This document shows, piece by piece, positions 6,916-7,653 of a DNA stretch of 7,653 nucleotides (its first letter is position 1; each line of letters begins with the position of its first letter). The stretch is from an uncultured Clostridia bacterium. Its GTDB lineage: Bacteria > Bacillota > Clostridia > TANB77 > CAG-508. The DNA is taken from the NCBI GenBank assembly GCA_948517135.1, contig CAORJJ010000089.1, forward strand, positions 1 through 7,653. The letters are read 5' to 3'. A program made the position numbers and the translations under genes. The notes under the pieces are model-generated. The model worked only from the letters and a program-made list of their open reading frames with translations, searched no databases and was not told where the DNA came from.

Positions 6916-7567
6916 CTCTTATGATTACACCTTTATCAATTTGTATAACCCTTTTTTTCATCTTATTTACTATATCTTTAGCGTGTGTTGCCATTACAAC
7001 TGTTGTTCCTCTAGCGTTTATATCATTTAATAGATTCATTATATCCCATGCTGTTTCTGGATCTAAATTTCCTGTCGGCTCGTCTGCAATTATCATTGAT
7101 GGATTATTAACTAATGCTCTTGCTAAAGCAACTCTTTGCTGCTCACCACCTGATAATTCATTTGGATAACATTTAGCTTTACTACTTAAACCAACTAATG
7201 ATAATACCATTGGAACTTGTCTTCTTATATGTTTTGGTGTTGCTTTTACTATATACATTGCAAATGCAACATTCTCGTAAACTGTTTTATCAGGAAGTAA
7301 TCTAAAATCTTGAAAAACTACTCCCATACTTCTACGCAAAAATGGCACTCTTTTTGCTTTTAAAAAAGTGATATCTTTTCCATTTATAATTATATTTCCT
7401 CTATTAGCTTCTTCTTCTTTTAGAATTAATTTTATTAATGTAGATTTTCCAGAACCTGATGATCCAACTAAAAATGCAAATTCACCTTTATCTATTGTAA
7501 AAGTTGCATTATGAACCGCCTCTGTTCCTGTATCATATACCTTTGTGACATTTTTAAATTCTATCAT
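6881..7567 (-). CDS. ftsE: Cell-division ATP-binding protein FtsE
   Basis: A 228-residue ABC ATPase of normal FtsE length with every motif in place: Walker A GSSGSGKST (35-43), Q-loop Gln86 in VVFQDFRLLPDKTVYENV (83-100, typical of FtsE), signature LSGGEQQR (138-145), Walker B MIIADEP (158-164), D-loop GNLDP (166-170) and switch His195. It is cytoplasmic and pairs with FtsX; ATP hydrolysis drives activation of extracellular peptidoglycan hydrolases rather than transport. The FRLLPDKTVYENV stretch and the adjoining ftsX separate it from LolD/MacB-type relatives. It is the first operon gene, with AGGTGG 12 bases before the ATG (a somewhat long spacer) and a promoter about 50 bases upstream. The C-terminal tail (215-228) is charged and overlaps the start of ftsX. 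Confidence 0.97.
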   Translation of the reverse strand: MIEFKNVTKVYDTGTEAVHNATFTIDKGEFAFLVGSSGSGKSTLIKLILKEEEANRGNIIINGKDITFLKAKRVPFLRRSMGVVFQDFRLLPDKTVYENVAFAMYIVKATPKHIRRQVPMVLSLVGLSSKAKCYPNELSGGEQQRVALARALVNNPSMIIADEPTGNLDPETAWDIMNLLNDINARGTTVVMATHAKDIVNKMKKRVIQIDKGVIIRDDKKGGYNSEV

Positions 7568-7612
7568 TTAAGTGATTTTCCACCTTTCCATATAATGCTA
7601 TTTTTCTCCTAT

Positions 7613-7641
7613 ATCATAACAATAACAATAAAAAAAATCAA
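7613..7641 (-). promoter_or_regulatory. Probable SigA-type promoter of the ftsEX operon
   Basis: On the minus strand a -35 TTGATT (7636-7641) and a -10 TATGAT (7613-7618) are separated by 17 bases, with TG one base before the -10 (extended -10). The spacer contains a run of T and a small TTATTG duplication. Transcription would start near 7606, about 40 bases before the ftsE ATG. No second gene or operator-like inverted repeat is seen between the promoter and ftsE. Confidence 0.6.
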
Positions 7642-7653
7642 TACTAAATATAG

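Noticed and set aside
6921..7169. Plus-strand open frame of 82 codons opposite ftsE
   Set aside because: It is antisense to the fully conserved ATPase motifs of ftsE, which explain the sequence.
7568..7591. Seven-codon minus-strand frame MERWKIT directly before ftsE, its stop touching the ftsE ATG
   Set aside because: The GGAG that might serve it is about 14 bases away, and the frame contains the ribosome site of ftsE. A frame this short arises easily by chance, and no attenuator-like hairpin accompanies it.
1..7653. CRISPR array, transposon, phage or toxin-antitoxin content
   Set aside because: No regularly spaced direct repeats, terminal inverted repeats, transposase or phage genes, or small paired genes were seen; the window is almost fully explained by six complete genes and one partial gene.

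Overview
The window is a strongly AT-rich stretch with good Shine-Dalgarno sequences, standard-code reading frames and every gene on the minus strand. Gene content (FtsEX with coiled-coil M23 hydrolases, an S41 protease, no outer-membrane proteins) and the AT-rich codon use point to a low-GC Gram-positive, most likely a Clostridia-type Firmicute, possibly gut-associated. That placement is inference; there is no rRNA or marker phylogeny here.

Reading in the direction of transcription (from high to low coordinates), the right-hand part (7641 down to 2041) is one compact cell-wall operon. A good extended -10 promoter (7613-7641) is followed by ftsE, ftsX, two paralogous secreted coiled-coil/M23 peptidoglycan hydrolases, a membrane-anchored S41 C-terminal processing protease, and a clear hairpin terminator (2041-2071). 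ftsE and ftsX overlap, and the other gaps are 8, 58 and 18 bases. In well-studied relatives FtsEX is an ABC-type complex that uses cytoplasmic ATP hydrolysis to switch on an extracellular hydrolase (PcsB in Streptococcus pneumoniae, CwlO in Bacillus subtilis). Here two candidate partners sit directly behind ftsX. They share a 50-residue coiled-coil segment (30 of 50 identical by eye, no gaps) but carry clearly diverged catalytic domains. The S41 protease may process or turn over these enzymes.

The left-hand part is a second transcription unit with its own probable promoter (1913-1941), preceded by three 11-bp A-tract repeats. It encodes a 533-residue membrane-anchored surface protein with a C-terminal formylglycine-generating-enzyme/C-type-lectin-like fold that lacks the catalytic cysteines. 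An acidic Asn/Asp/Glu-rich spacer appears to be inserted within its N-terminal module. Behind it, at the window edge, starts an extremely lysine/arginine-rich protein (29 K/R in the 74 visible residues) that I do not recognise.

The operon is largely conventional. The points most worth a second look are the paired hydrolases with one FtsEX, the surface protein with its variable-looking C-terminus and interrupted module, and the very basic partial gene. I see no RNA genes, insertion sequences, CRISPR arrays or phage genes, and no gene-free stretch longer than 300 bases; the largest gap (1864-2076) is accounted for by the terminator, the repeat and the promoter.
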